A DNA stretch of 64,000 bases from Cryptomeria japonica (Eukaryota; Streptophyta; Pinopsida; Cupressales; Cupressaceae), in assembly GCF_030272615.1 (NCBI RefSeq), contig NC_081406.1, positions 138,615,361-138,679,360 on the forward strand, given 5' to 3'. Both the position numbers and the translations under genes were made by a program. A model generated the notes under the pieces. It ran no database searches. It saw nothing but the letters and a program-made list of their open reading frames with translations, and had not been told where the DNA came from. Of the stretch, positions 1-11,014 are shown one piece after another (the first letter of the stretch is position 1; each line of letters opens with the position of its first letter).

Positions 1-3000
1 CCAATGAGAGTATTACCTTCACTGATGACTAAGCCCACAAGAAAATCAAAGTCACTCATCCTTAGGTCATTGGGTTGGCAAATCTCAAAAAAACACCCAA
101 CGAGTTATAGAAGTTCCAACGAGATGGCTTTAACACCCCATTCCATGTGACCACAATAGCACACGTTTGTCGGGGCTTAAAAAGGTACCCAACAACAATG
201 AGAGTTCCAATGAGTAGAGATCAACATAGAAGGAGATTAATACACACATGGACACTTATGATGACTAGGAACCTAAGGGGAAAAGGGGTTGCGGGTAAAG
301 AACATGAAATATTAAAAGGACTTTAGCGCACAAACAAGAGACTATTTGAGTAGAAGTAAGGTACTAACATGAGGGGTCGGTCAAACCGATGAGAATGAGA
401 CCCTAAATCATGACTAAAGGCACCTGCAATTGGGACAATAGGTCAACAATGAAATAGAACACAAACCAAAAGGGAAAATTGGCTTAGGATTTTAATAGGT
501 TCAAAAGATCAAGCAAATACTAAACTTAGTGAATTTTTACTAGTCCCAATAGAGGGTTTGACAAAATGTTGACTCTCTTACAAACATTTTTTTTGTTTTC
601 TATTGTTTTTTAATTTATTATTTATAATCTAAATTTTATAAATATATTTTTATTGAATATATATACACACGTATATACATATATTGATATGTATGGAAAT
701 GATATCCTATGCCTATGGATGCAAACTATGATCTCAAATCTCCATGACATATCATTAGAATCATAAGTAGGTTCAATTACAGTCCCATAAAGAGAGTTAA
801 ATATTTGTTATTTACAATTTATCTGTTGTAATGGATTTGAGATTATGAAGTTTGTGTAAATAACCTAAGATTAAATGATAGTAAAATGATGACTTTTAGC
901 ATAAACAATATATCACATTAAATAAAATAGCACACTAAGCCAAATTTGGAAATAAGATATAAATAGGAACCTATGCCTGAAATCTAGAACCAATAGTTTA
1001 GGAACAATATGTTGGGTGCCCTAGGCTAAGGATGATTGTGCACACAAAATATTTTGGATCTACAATCAAAGATCCTGTAGGTTTGTCTCTTTGAAATTGA
1101 GCAAAAACATATCAGATATGGTTGGAGGGTACCCTAGTCCAGGTGTTTTTGCTTGCTCATAACCTAAGATTGTTTGTTGTTGTTTGCTCTACACACATGC
1201 ATCCTTTTTTATTTTCGAATTTGAATGTGTAAACATGAAAATGGGAAAAAATGGTTGTCTTGTATAGGGGCTTGCTTAAGTCAAACCCTATGTTGGTGTT
1301 CCCACCTCCACAATAGTTATGATTGATGTAAAAGAGACTTTATCCTCAGGGAGGATAGAGAATAAATCATAATTGAAATGTTGAATTGATAAGATTACAC
1401 CTTAGGAATGCTAATGTTAGTGATTCAATTCTCTTTAGACAAGTCATCGAAGCGTCGATGCAATAACATGATAAACATAACATAATCAATCATGAAATGA
1501 TACTTGAAGAATGTAGGTTATTGTAGCTTCTAGTCTTTGTGCTCAAATATGCTCTTCATTTAATTAAATAGGAATGCTTTCTCTTAGGAATTCTTATTCT
1601 CTTATTCTAGCTTTCAAATTATTAATGATTGCTTTATATAGGATTTACAAGGTATTTTCAAGTTTAGATCAACATCCAATGGTCAAATAAAAATACCAGA
1701 ACTGGATCACAAATGATGGAGGTCTATACTTGCACATATTTGAATTTGGGCCCATTTTGGAGGAACTATGGCATTCGGTTCTCTATTCCACTCAAACTAG
1801 GGCATTACACTCCTTAGTCCTCTCGAATAAGGAACACCACAAGGGGTGGTGGAGCATCAAGGTCTAGAACATAAAATCTATTCTTGACATCAACATATGA
1901 TGATAATAGGGTAGAATAAGGCCCAAATAGGCTTAAAATGACCTAGGAAAAGACACACTAAAGTATGGGCCCAATTAGAGTGTGAAATTGGAAAGGGATA
2001 CAATTTACTACACTATATTTATCCCCCACTTTAGTGGGAGTATGAACTTATTCTCATACTTGCGATAAAGTAGAGAGAGATAGAAAACATGGAAACCTTG
2101 AAATATGATCCCCTATGAAGGCATAAAGGGGAGATCAAGGATAAGGGGTCCTTCTTCCAAACTTGAAACAGAGGAACCCCAAAGCCTGAAGTTTGATTGG
2201 AGAAAAAAAAGATATTAGAGATTAGGGATCCCTTGTTTCAAGTTGAGACGAGTAAGGCCCTAGGCCTGAACTCCAAAAAGGGGAAGACACATAAAAAGGG
2301 AAATATAAGGGGGAAACACTAGGAAGGAAAAACCCCTAAGGGAATGAAGAAAGAAGAAGGCATCCTAATTCTATCAAGTGACAAAATTGGGTGTGAGTGT
2401 GATGCACAACAAATAGCCACCAAACAAAGAGAAATGCTCCCAACATTTCTTCATCATCGAGTTGTCCAAAACTAGCTCACAAGCAAAGGCATCTTGTAAA
2501 TACAATACATTCCAATTGACCTAATGTTAAAGCCATAAGATCTTGTGTCTGAATACCGAAATCTTATAGCGTGTGCATTGAGTTTACTCCTTTAAGTTTT
2601 CAGATAAGAACTTTCAAAGGAAGGCTTGGGTAAAACTATGATGAATTTGGATCATGCTTCTTCTTGCAACATGTACATTGCTTTGTTTCCAACCAGGCCT
2701 CCATAGCCCCAACAAATTTACCTCTAATTCTCTCAAACACAACTTTATTATCGGCTAGGCATCCATAGCCCTGATAGAGATTACTCAAATCATCTCATTG
2801 CCACATATATTTTAGTCTTTTCTTTTACTTTTCTCATTCCTTTGAAAGCACATTTGATAAAATATTCAACTTCTGAGTCTTGACACTTAGTGAAGCGTTG
2901 AGAACCACCACAATCATTCAAGAAGAAACACAATCATATAGAAAACCCGACCCAAAAATACCTTCGATCAAACCAATCATAAAACTTCAATCCTTTAGCA

Positions 3001-3346
3001 TTTTTAAAGTTAGGATTCAATTAAACAACTAAAATCCTTGTAACCTTTTGATGATAGCTAACCCAATCTCTTTAGGTACAAGGATGAGAATATTATGTCT
3101 ACCACCAAATCAAAGGTCATGCCATAGGCTGAGGTGTATAAATGATTATATGTATAGTATATATAACTCCATCCACTTTATACATAGATTCAAGCTAAGA
3201 TGTTACTATTATATGTTTCTTTCTTTATTTTTACTTTGAATAGAAAATCCTAATGAATACTTTTAAAATCATTTATATCATATACTGTATCTTGCAACAT
3301 CTCACTTCTTTAAGTTTGATTTTAATTTTTATCTTATATTTCATCA
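1..3346. other. Unclassified AT-rich intergenic DNA
   Basis: No coding region, RNA gene or recognisable transposon domain could be supported here. Open frames are short and lack family motifs. The text resembles old, diverged repeat DNA. I see no paired LTRs or target duplications. Confidence 0.5.
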
Positions 3347-3376
3347 CTCTCTCTCTCTCTCACACACACACACACA
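3347..3376. repeat. (CT)n(CA)n compound microsatellite
   Basis: A run of about seven CT dinucleotides is directly followed by eight CA dinucleotides. It is a simple sequence repeat with no gene call. Confidence 0.9.
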
Positions 3377-3560
3377 ATTATATTAATTGTGCCCTCCAAT
3401 TCCATTCAAACTCTTTTGCACCCAGTCATTAGCTTAACCAGCTTCGTTGAAGCCTATGCAGTTTGACATTTTCGCTCTAGATTGATATTTTTTTGAGAAT
3501 ATTTAATTTGAATGCCTTTAATTTTGATTTTAATTTTTATCTTAAATCTCATAAATTATT

Positions 3561-3616
3561 TGGAAGAGTTGCTTCTCGAAGCTGCCACACAATCTGATCC
3601 AGAAGCAATTCTTCCA
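3561..3616. repeat. Inverted repeat, 16-bp arms
   Basis: TGGAAGAGTTGCTTCT (3561-3576) and AGAAGCAATTCTTCCA (3601-3616) are complementary at 15 of 16 positions around a 24-nt loop. It lies about 570 bp upstream of the candidate exon at 4182. It could be a short fold-back remnant or a structural element; no function is assigned. Confidence 0.6.
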
Positions 3617-4181
3617 ATCATTTTGTTCTCTGATAGCACTCATTCATCGTGATGACGGATCAGAAAAAACTCTTCCAAATTTAATAGATTGTGGAAACTT
3701 AATATCTCAATAAATTATTTCTATATAACAAATATATTGATTTTTTTCATACCACGATAAAAATAAATAAATAACAATGACAGGGAAAAATCACACTATA
3801 AAAAAAAACAAAAAACAACAATTACCTTTCTCATTATTTATTCTTCTAAAAACACAATAAATTAATCGTAACCTCATCTCGAAATCAAAACATAATAATC
3901 AAATTATAAAACATGCTAAGCAAATAATGGCTCGGATCAAATACAAGCAAATGGCTTTGTCAAGCATAACGGGCAAAACTGCAATTGATTGTTTGAAATC
4001 ATCTCGTCGAAATCCAACGAACGGCTAATTTGAGAGCACCTTCTTAAGATTCAAGATTCAGAGGCACCTTCAATCTTACCTTTGGTTTTATTTTTCATTT
4101 CCCGATATTCACAAGATAATTCTGTTCGATGGGCCTGGATGAAGTTCATATTCTATTTCTCACATTTGCGAAGTCGCCAAC

Positions 4182-4325
4182 ATGGAAGCTGAAGCCCTGG
4201 AGGGCTCTTTCTGTCTTCTGGAACAGGAAGGGATAATTTCTGCCAATGCTGAAGGTCAGTCACTACGTTGTCTTTCTAAACAGCAATTGTTTTCTTATGA
4301 AAAAGACATGACCCGAGCCATTCAG
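4182..4325 (+). CDS. Candidate first coding exon, unidentified host gene
   Basis: An ATG at 4182 opens exactly 48 codons with balanced codon usage. They end at CAG followed by GTACAA, a good plant 5' splice site, so the exon would leave in phase 0. The peptide begins MEAEALEGSFCLLEQEG and is acidic then basic, with no transposon motif. About 50 bp upstream a second ATG (4129) opens a short overlapping frame. A GGGCCT box at 4132, similar to plant site II promoter elements, lies in the presumed 5' leader. I do not recognise the protein family. The exon call rests on coding-like composition and the splice donor only; it could be a pseudogene fragment. Confidence 0.35.
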
Positions 4326-5731
4326 GTACAATAGTACCCTCTATTAAAGAATTCCTTGTTTACTGACTTTGGGTTTTGATTATTGGGTGATTATATATTG
4401 CATGATTTGGAAGCAGGGTCACATGGTATACGGGGACCATAGAAAGCATACAATCACAATCTCGTCTATTTTTATCTTTTGCTTGTTTTCTTAAGCCATT
4501 ACCCTGTTTTTTGCTTTGCAAGCTCCACTGTGATTGGTTGTGTCCGGAGTCCCTCTGTTTTTTTTGAATTATGTTGGGTGTCTGGTGTGGAATTGGGCAT
4601 GTCTTTTTTCAAGGCCTCCTTGTTGTATTTTTGTGAAACAATATGGGTTTATTTTCCCTCTTTCTGTTATGAAGATTTAAGAAGTATTTTCTGGGTGTAG
4701 GATTGGAATTCGTTTGTACTACCTAGTTATCTAGATTGAAGGTGGGCATGGTCATGTGGTTATTGTCAGGATTTAAGTTGTAGATTTTGTGGTTGGGTTT
4801 ATCTAGTTTGAAGTGGGGTGTCCATTTCTTCATCTTTCATAGTAATAAATTGTTTCTAGAAAGAAATGCCCCTGAATCATTCCTTGATGAAGGCTGTGGT
4901 ATTAGCAATTGATGCTTGACCATGTGATTGATTCAGGATGATGTGTCAGTTTTTCATGGCTATGAATTAATGCTTGCCTATCACAGATTAACAAGCGCAT
5001 GATGTTTCAACATGGAACATGATTGGAGACAGTATTGGTAAGATATGGACATCTTGGCAGAAAATTGGATTGGATTATATAGGTTGTATCAGTATTGTTA
5101 TCCTTAATTTGATGCACATAATGGGTTTTCTAATTTGACAAATACTGCGATTACCACATCATAAATATGGTCAATAGAGGAGCTTAGTACAATAAACAAT
5201 AGATTAAAAAGCCCTAAAATATCAAGTTATAGATATTGTGGGTGTACTAGCCTTTAATGAATTTGTATTTGAAATTTTGATCCTCTCATTTCCCAATCAC
5301 TGCTTGATTGATAAATAATGTTATCAATTTATATGACTTTGATTATGGTCATATCCCTGGTGAGGATTCATAGGTGAGGGTGTTTTCGATTAAGTCTTAT
5401 TCATAGAAAGGGTGTGTAGAGGAGAGATGTTTCCACTGTGAAGATAAAGCCACGGATTCATATGATTTCAAGGAACTAATGGTTGAAGAAAATATTTTGT
5501 GGGAGTTTGACCTTGCCATAAAGTAAGTCTCTAGAGGTATGAATTTCCATATGCTCAAACTTTTGATATTCCCTCATGTCTACAGACTATAGTATTTAAT
5601 AGATATGTATGCCATTACTTATTATGCTGTTTTAGCTTCTTTAACACATTGGACTTAGCACTCTTGAAATATTTTAAGCTACGTTAATTGTATCATTAAT
5701 AATTCATTTGTCTTTGTATCAGGTCATACAC
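4326..5731. other. Intron-like or intergenic DNA
   Basis: T-rich sequence without a supportable reading frame. If the exons at 4182 and 7004 belong to one gene this would be intron. At least one further exon would be needed, because the phases (0 out, 2 in) do not match directly. Confidence 0.3.
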
Positions 5732-6124
5732 ACCGAACTTTCCTAAAGTTCAAGTCCAAGATATTGTATGTCAAAGTCAGAGAAGGTTGTTAAGATGAAA
5801 TTAACATGATCTAAGTGGTTAAATGTGTGGCAAATTGCAATTTTATGATATCAAATCCTATGGAATTTAATCATGTTTTAGTAGAACACGCAATGACAAG
5901 TGTGAATGAATCCAATGGAAAGCCTTGGGCATCTGGTTTTTTTATGATTAAAAAGTTAATGTGTATTTAGCTCCTTTCATTGAAAGTATTAATAAGAAGA
6001 TGAATTTTGATGCACCCATTGTAGCTATGAATTTACTTTTTTGATTATATTTATATATTGTTTTGCATGGATTGATACCTGTTCTAGCTTCATGGTGATT
6101 TGGCATGGAAAAAGAAAAGATAAT
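5732..6124. repeat. Tandem duplication, copy 1 (393 bp)
   Basis: The segment starting ACCGAACTTTCCTAAAG at 5732 is repeated directly at 6125. The copies differ by only a few substitutions and one ~6-bp indel (TTTTATG versus TTTTCAGCCATG). The near-identity means the duplication is recent. It lies between the two candidate exons. Confidence 0.9.
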
Positions 6125-6523
6125 ACCGAACTTTCCTAAAGTTCAAGTCCAAGATATTGTATGTCAAAGTCAGAGAAGGTTGTTAAGATGAAATTAACAT
6201 GATCTAAGTGGTTAAATGTGTGGCAAATTGCAATTTTCAGCCATGATATCAAATCCTATGGAATTTAATCATGTTTTAGTAGAACACGCAATGACAAGTG
6301 TGAATGAATCCAATGGAAAGCCTTGGGCATCTGGTTTTTTTATGATTAAAAAGTTAATGTGTATTTAGCTCCTTTCATTGAAAGTATTAATAAGAAGATG
6401 AATTTTGATGCATCCATTGTAGCTATGAATTTACTTTTTTGATTATATTTATAGATTGTTTTGCATGGATTGATACCTGTTCTAGCTTCATGGTGATTTG
6501 GCATGGAAAAAGAAAAGGTAATA
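6125..6523. repeat. Tandem duplication, copy 2
   Basis: Second copy of the 393-bp unit, directly abutting the first. It ends at AAAAGGTAAT where the first copy has AAAAGATAAT, after which the sequence diverges. Confidence 0.9.
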
Positions 6524-7003
6524 CCGTCTTTCTTTGAAGTAGGGAGAGATACAGTTTGTAATCGATGTTTTTGGATTCATAAAATTTAATACAGGTAGGT
6601 GTTGATATTCTACCTCCTGAGGCCAATCCTTGATTTTGCATCTGTAATTTTAGGTACAACTCTTGTAGTAGCTGTGTCTTGAAAATATCGTCGAAGGTTA
6701 GCAATGACCACCCTTTTCTACTTGCGTTCAAAGTGGATGCTTCATAGGTAGTATAACCTATACAAATATTGTTTTTCATTGTTACTTCTTAAAAATGATT
6801 TTTGGTGTCAAAATATTGGAATAATACATTTTATGTCTGGTTTCCAAATATTGAATCATTTCATTTGTATAAGTTTTGTGCCAAGTACATTTTCAATGCA
6901 TGCAATTATCCTTGCATCAGCTGTGTTCTCTTTGACAAGCCTTCTGTAACTGTTTCAGTGGTGGTTGTTTGTGTTCTTGATTGGACATTCTCTTAGCTTG
7001 CAG

Positions 7004-7089
7004 CAGGTCCTTTGGTTATCTATGGGATAGGCACCAGAAGTTTTAAAAGAGTCTTTTTGGCTGGAGCAACAACTTCCATTTGTGTGATG
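7004..7089 (+). CDS. Candidate internal exon, unidentified host gene
   Basis: A pyrimidine-rich tract ending TTGCAG precedes 86 nt that read, from phase 2, as GPLVIYGIGTRSFKRVFLAG plus eight more residues ending CVM. It is followed by GTAAGC, a near-consensus plant donor. The peptide is hydrophobic-basic and looks protein-like, but I do not recognise the family. It may belong to the same gene as the candidate exon at 4182, in which case the gene is on the plus strand and a connecting exon is missing. Confidence is limited because only splice signals and composition support it. Confidence 0.35.
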
Positions 7090-8465
7090 GTAAGCATTGC
7101 TCTTGACTTTTGAAGAGGATATTTGTAATTCTATTTTGAATTGTTTTTCATAGATTTCTGCATATTTGGTCAGCCTACAAGATCACTTCACTATTTGTTG
7201 ATTTTTTTAATATCTAGTAAGCTGATATGCTTATTTAATTTTTAACCACTTAACTACAGGTTTTGTACATAAGCAATTGAAAAATCTGACATTTTTTTTC
7301 ATTCTAATTTTTTTTTTTGGTGAGGTTTAAAGAAAGAATGGGAATTGGATGTAGGATTTTTGATTTCAGTAAGGTTTTTGTCCATTTTGTCTTTGTTCAT
7401 GTATTCATAAGAAGGTTTCTCTTTACTGATACACAAGTGATTGTATGGAAATTAGAACATTCATTCTAGTCCCTTGCATGCCAATTCTGTTATTTTTCCT
7501 TTCCCAAGACTGTTACAATAATGCCCTTGCCTTTGTGTCTTTCATGAACTCCATGACCTTACTCAACTGTGTCTTTCTTCATTAAAATCTCTTTAACAGT
7601 GAAACATGTCTAGACTGCCTTTTTTTAACCTTCTTGCAGTCCTTTGAAATCTTTTCACTCTAATTGCCACTGTCTTTTTTGTCTTTATTATCCATTTGAC
7701 ATCTTTATTTTCATTCTTTCGATGACAATTGATCCAACAGTTGTGTGCTTTAATCTTTCATCATGGCAATCACGAAGGGCAATAATTATCTTCAAACTAC
7801 CACCGTCTGTGGCTTATTATGGACTATCTTCACACATGATGTTGCTCTATATGCTCACTCTTCATCTTCATGTGTATTTCATCAAAGCAACTGCTGTCAC
7901 CAGTCTTGACTGTCCCTTGACAATAACCATGACTGCTCATTGTTATTTCTTGATAGCTGTGCACTTTATCAATTCCTTGAACATAACTTATCATACTTAT
8001 TTAGCTGCCCCATGTGGTCATTATCATAATCAGTGTTTCTTTGTCATGCTTATGACTTCCACTTAGTCACATGTGGTTATCCTTTTTAACATTTAGACTG
8101 TCCTCTCATTCTGGTATGTTCTCATGCTTCTATACCCTGCGAACAAGGCCCCTTAACTGTCAAAAGTACTTCCCTGTTCTTTTGTGAGCACTTTCATGGA
8201 CGTTTGGGACTGCACTTTGCTCTTGGCTATTCAAATAAGCTTGTCATAATGTAAATGAAACAATATCACTATCTTTACACTCTGCATCTTACTAGATGTT
8301 ATTAATATGATTGTGCCTGCTGTACTTGTGTGGATTGTTTCTCATGATATTGCCACTGGTATAGTATTTATTTCACTTTTGATTCATGCATCCACTGCTA
8401 GCAACTTCTTACTACTGTCCTGCTTTCTTTGTTCTCTCAAATTCTTTCTTGTATGGCTTTCCATC
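7090..8465. other. T/C-rich non-coding DNA flanking element A
   Basis: Pyrimidine-rich sequence continuing in style after element A (10702-11010). Frames such as 7644-8066 show no family motif and look like composition artefacts. No further exon could be recognised. Confidence 0.4.
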
Positions 8466-10701
8466 TGTAATGTCCCCATTTTGGAATAGGATTTAATAAT
8501 AAATAATAATAGACATAAAATAATAAAAATATAATATAATTTAATTAAAATGTAATTAAGTTAATGAATGGTCAAAAGCCATGGAATGAAGAGTTGTGAC
8601 TCTCTCAAACATGAGATATAAGAGAGAGAAGAGATCATTGGAAAAGAGATAAAAGGAAAAAGGGAAAATCAAATCACAAGGAAGGAATAATACTCAGTAT
8701 TGCATTCTATATACGGGTTGTGGTATGAGATTCCTTACACATAATACAAGAAGTGCCGTTTGTACATATCTTGCATATTTCCATCTTATGGTTTATTTTC
8801 CATATATGTATATATATATATTACCACAGTAAATAGAAATCTGATAACGTATCTGCAGTAAATCTATTCTATGAAAAATATGTACCTGCATATGTTCTAA
8901 ATGTTTACAACCAAGATAGTAGGAGAGGGGTTTGCAAGTAGGGGAACGGTGTTGGGGTCATCTTCTAGGCACACCACCTCATGGTATAAGACTGGGGAGT
9001 CCCATGAGGCCAAAGGGGTACAAAGGGTGCTGCCTTTGGGCCTATAAGGATGGACTTCCTAGGCACCCTATTGTAAAGAGCCCTCATACTCTCTATCTTG
9101 GTAAATAGATGCATTCATCATAAGGAATAGGATAATGGTGGCAAAGTTGATGAAAACGGTGATAGGATACCTCACTAGGTACTCCACCTCATTTGGATGG
9201 CACGGTCCACATGAGGCCAAGCGGGATAAGGTCTGCCCTTGGGCCTAGGGTAGAGGGTCTCTGGGGCACCCCTCTTATTCATTCTATCCTATGCCCTTCT
9301 ATGATTGTATTCTCTCAAGCATAATTTAATCTTGTAATTAGGACTATGCTTTATATATGCATGATTGGTGTTTTTAATAGATCTATTTAATAAATTATGA
9401 TTATGTGTACTTCCTAACCCACTTGCGGGGTTTCAATCAAAGTAATAGGTATCTCTTATTCCTACTCTACCTTGATTAGAGCAAAATTTGGGTACTTATA
9501 ATTTGGGGACTGTAGGCTTTAAGTCTACCTTGCCCCTTTCGAGGAGTTAGCTTCTATTTTTTCCCCCCGGCCAAAGTTTTTTTCTGCTCGAAGTTCTTTT
9601 CGCCTCCCACGTCTGCCATGTGGCTGCATGGCTCGTAATGTTCAAGCTCCTCTTTTCCCTTTGCCAGGAAGCAAAGTGGTGTCGACATGTGGCAGTTTTC
9701 TGTTTTCGCCGTTTTGGTGGGCCTGCATCTTTGAGCCTGTGTTTTTGAAGTATTTTCGCCCACGCCACGTGGCAATTCCTCGTGAGGCACTCTATGCATT
9801 TTTATTGCGTCCCCAGGATGCTCCCTCCTGCTGCCACGTTGCAATTAAGGCAACTGCCGGACGTTGTTGTTTGCTGTCCTGAGAAGATGGGTTTTTCGTC
9901 GTCAGTGGCTTGCAGTTTCAGTAGTGGTTGCGGATTCCTTCGTTTTGATCCGCCGTTAGAAGATTTGATAGTAGTTATGCGAAAGGCCGAATCTTTTTTG
10001 TTTAGCTTTTGGGAGGCCATTTCGCAGTTGCTAATGACATTGCTAGCGATGCTTATGGTTCTAAGCACTCTCTCTGTTTTCTCCGCCGAGCCGTTGCCTC
10101 GGGCTTATTTAAGGGATTCTTTTTGCTTTTGTAAGGGTTCGGAATTTAGGAAGAGAAATATAGACAATTGCTAGTAGAATTACACTTTTAATTTGTAATT
10201 GCGTTTTTGAGACTTTGATAATCAAATTGTGCCTTTGGCCTTTATGATCATTATATTTTAGTGTGCAAGAACATCTTTCTGTGCATTTTTGTAATTCTGT
10301 ACGACTTCAGAAATATATGCTATAAGACTTTGCGGATTAAACTATGTTTTTTGTGAACTTTTTATCTTGTAGATGAATGGTACTTATTGCTTTATGTTGA
10401 AATGAGTTGTTTATATTTCAATTTCAATTTTTTGGGCATGTAGATTGTTGAATGGGCCTTAGAGCTGTACGTTGTGAAGTTTCTCTGTGCTTATAGTACA
10501 CTAAATCACTCTCAGCGCATTGCTGTAGAATAGTTTTGCTTTAAGTTTTCTTTCTTTCCCTTTTCTCCCCTTTATATATGAAGAGCCGGCTTCTAAAATC
10601 CTGGAGGTCACTCAGTGAATATGCGTAGGTCCCCCCATCACCGAGTTTCCCATAAGGCTGTTTTCATGGAAGCAATTTTATTGATCAACAGGGACATTAC
10701 A
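8466..10701. mobile_element. Element A: solo-LTR-like insertion, TGTAATGTCCC family
   Basis: The element starts TGTAATGTCCC at 8466 and ends GGGACATTACA at 10701, an 11-bp perfect terminal inverted repeat of the LTR type (TG...CA). It is flanked by a perfect 5-bp target duplication CCATC (8461-8465 and 10702-10706). No gag or pol domain is present. A TATTTAAG box near 10107 followed by a GC-poor leader-like stretch suggests an LTR promoter, so I read it as a 2.2-kb solo LTR. Two diverged ~180-bp internal copies (about 8930-9085 and 9120-9300) share phrases such as CATGAGGCCAA and TTGGGCCTA. Overlapping frames at 9547-10174 have no motif. Confidence 0.85.
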
Positions 10702-11014
10702 CCATCATGCTTGTGACTTCAACACCATGGCTTGTCTTCAACTTGTTCACATCTTATTAAGTGCTGTCTCTTCATTGTTGTTTTATGGCTGTCACTTCTT
10801 TCATTGTCTTCATTGACTGTAATTGTCTACTTTTCACTATCCACTGTGTTTTCAAGATTCCTATTGTCTTTAGGAGTGTCTTTTTAAGGTTTGTCACAGT
10901 CTCTTTTGTCACTGTGACATCTTTTGCACTTTTGTTCTTTGTAGATTTTCTTCTTTTAAGCATCAAATGCATAACCTTCATAATTTCCCCCTTAAAGACC
11001 TATGATATTTTGTG
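10702..11014. other. Non-coding spacer
   Basis: T/C-rich sequence that continues the host DNA interrupted by element A. It leads directly into the first hairpin of the periodic array. No gene seen. Confidence 0.4.

Noticed and set aside
7644-8066. 140-codon plus-strand ORF
   Set aside because: T/C-rich DNA with hydrophobic composition; no motif or splice support.
9547-10174. Overlapping ORFs in element A
   Set aside because: Locally GC-rich DNA open on both strands; no family motif, inside an LTR-like element.
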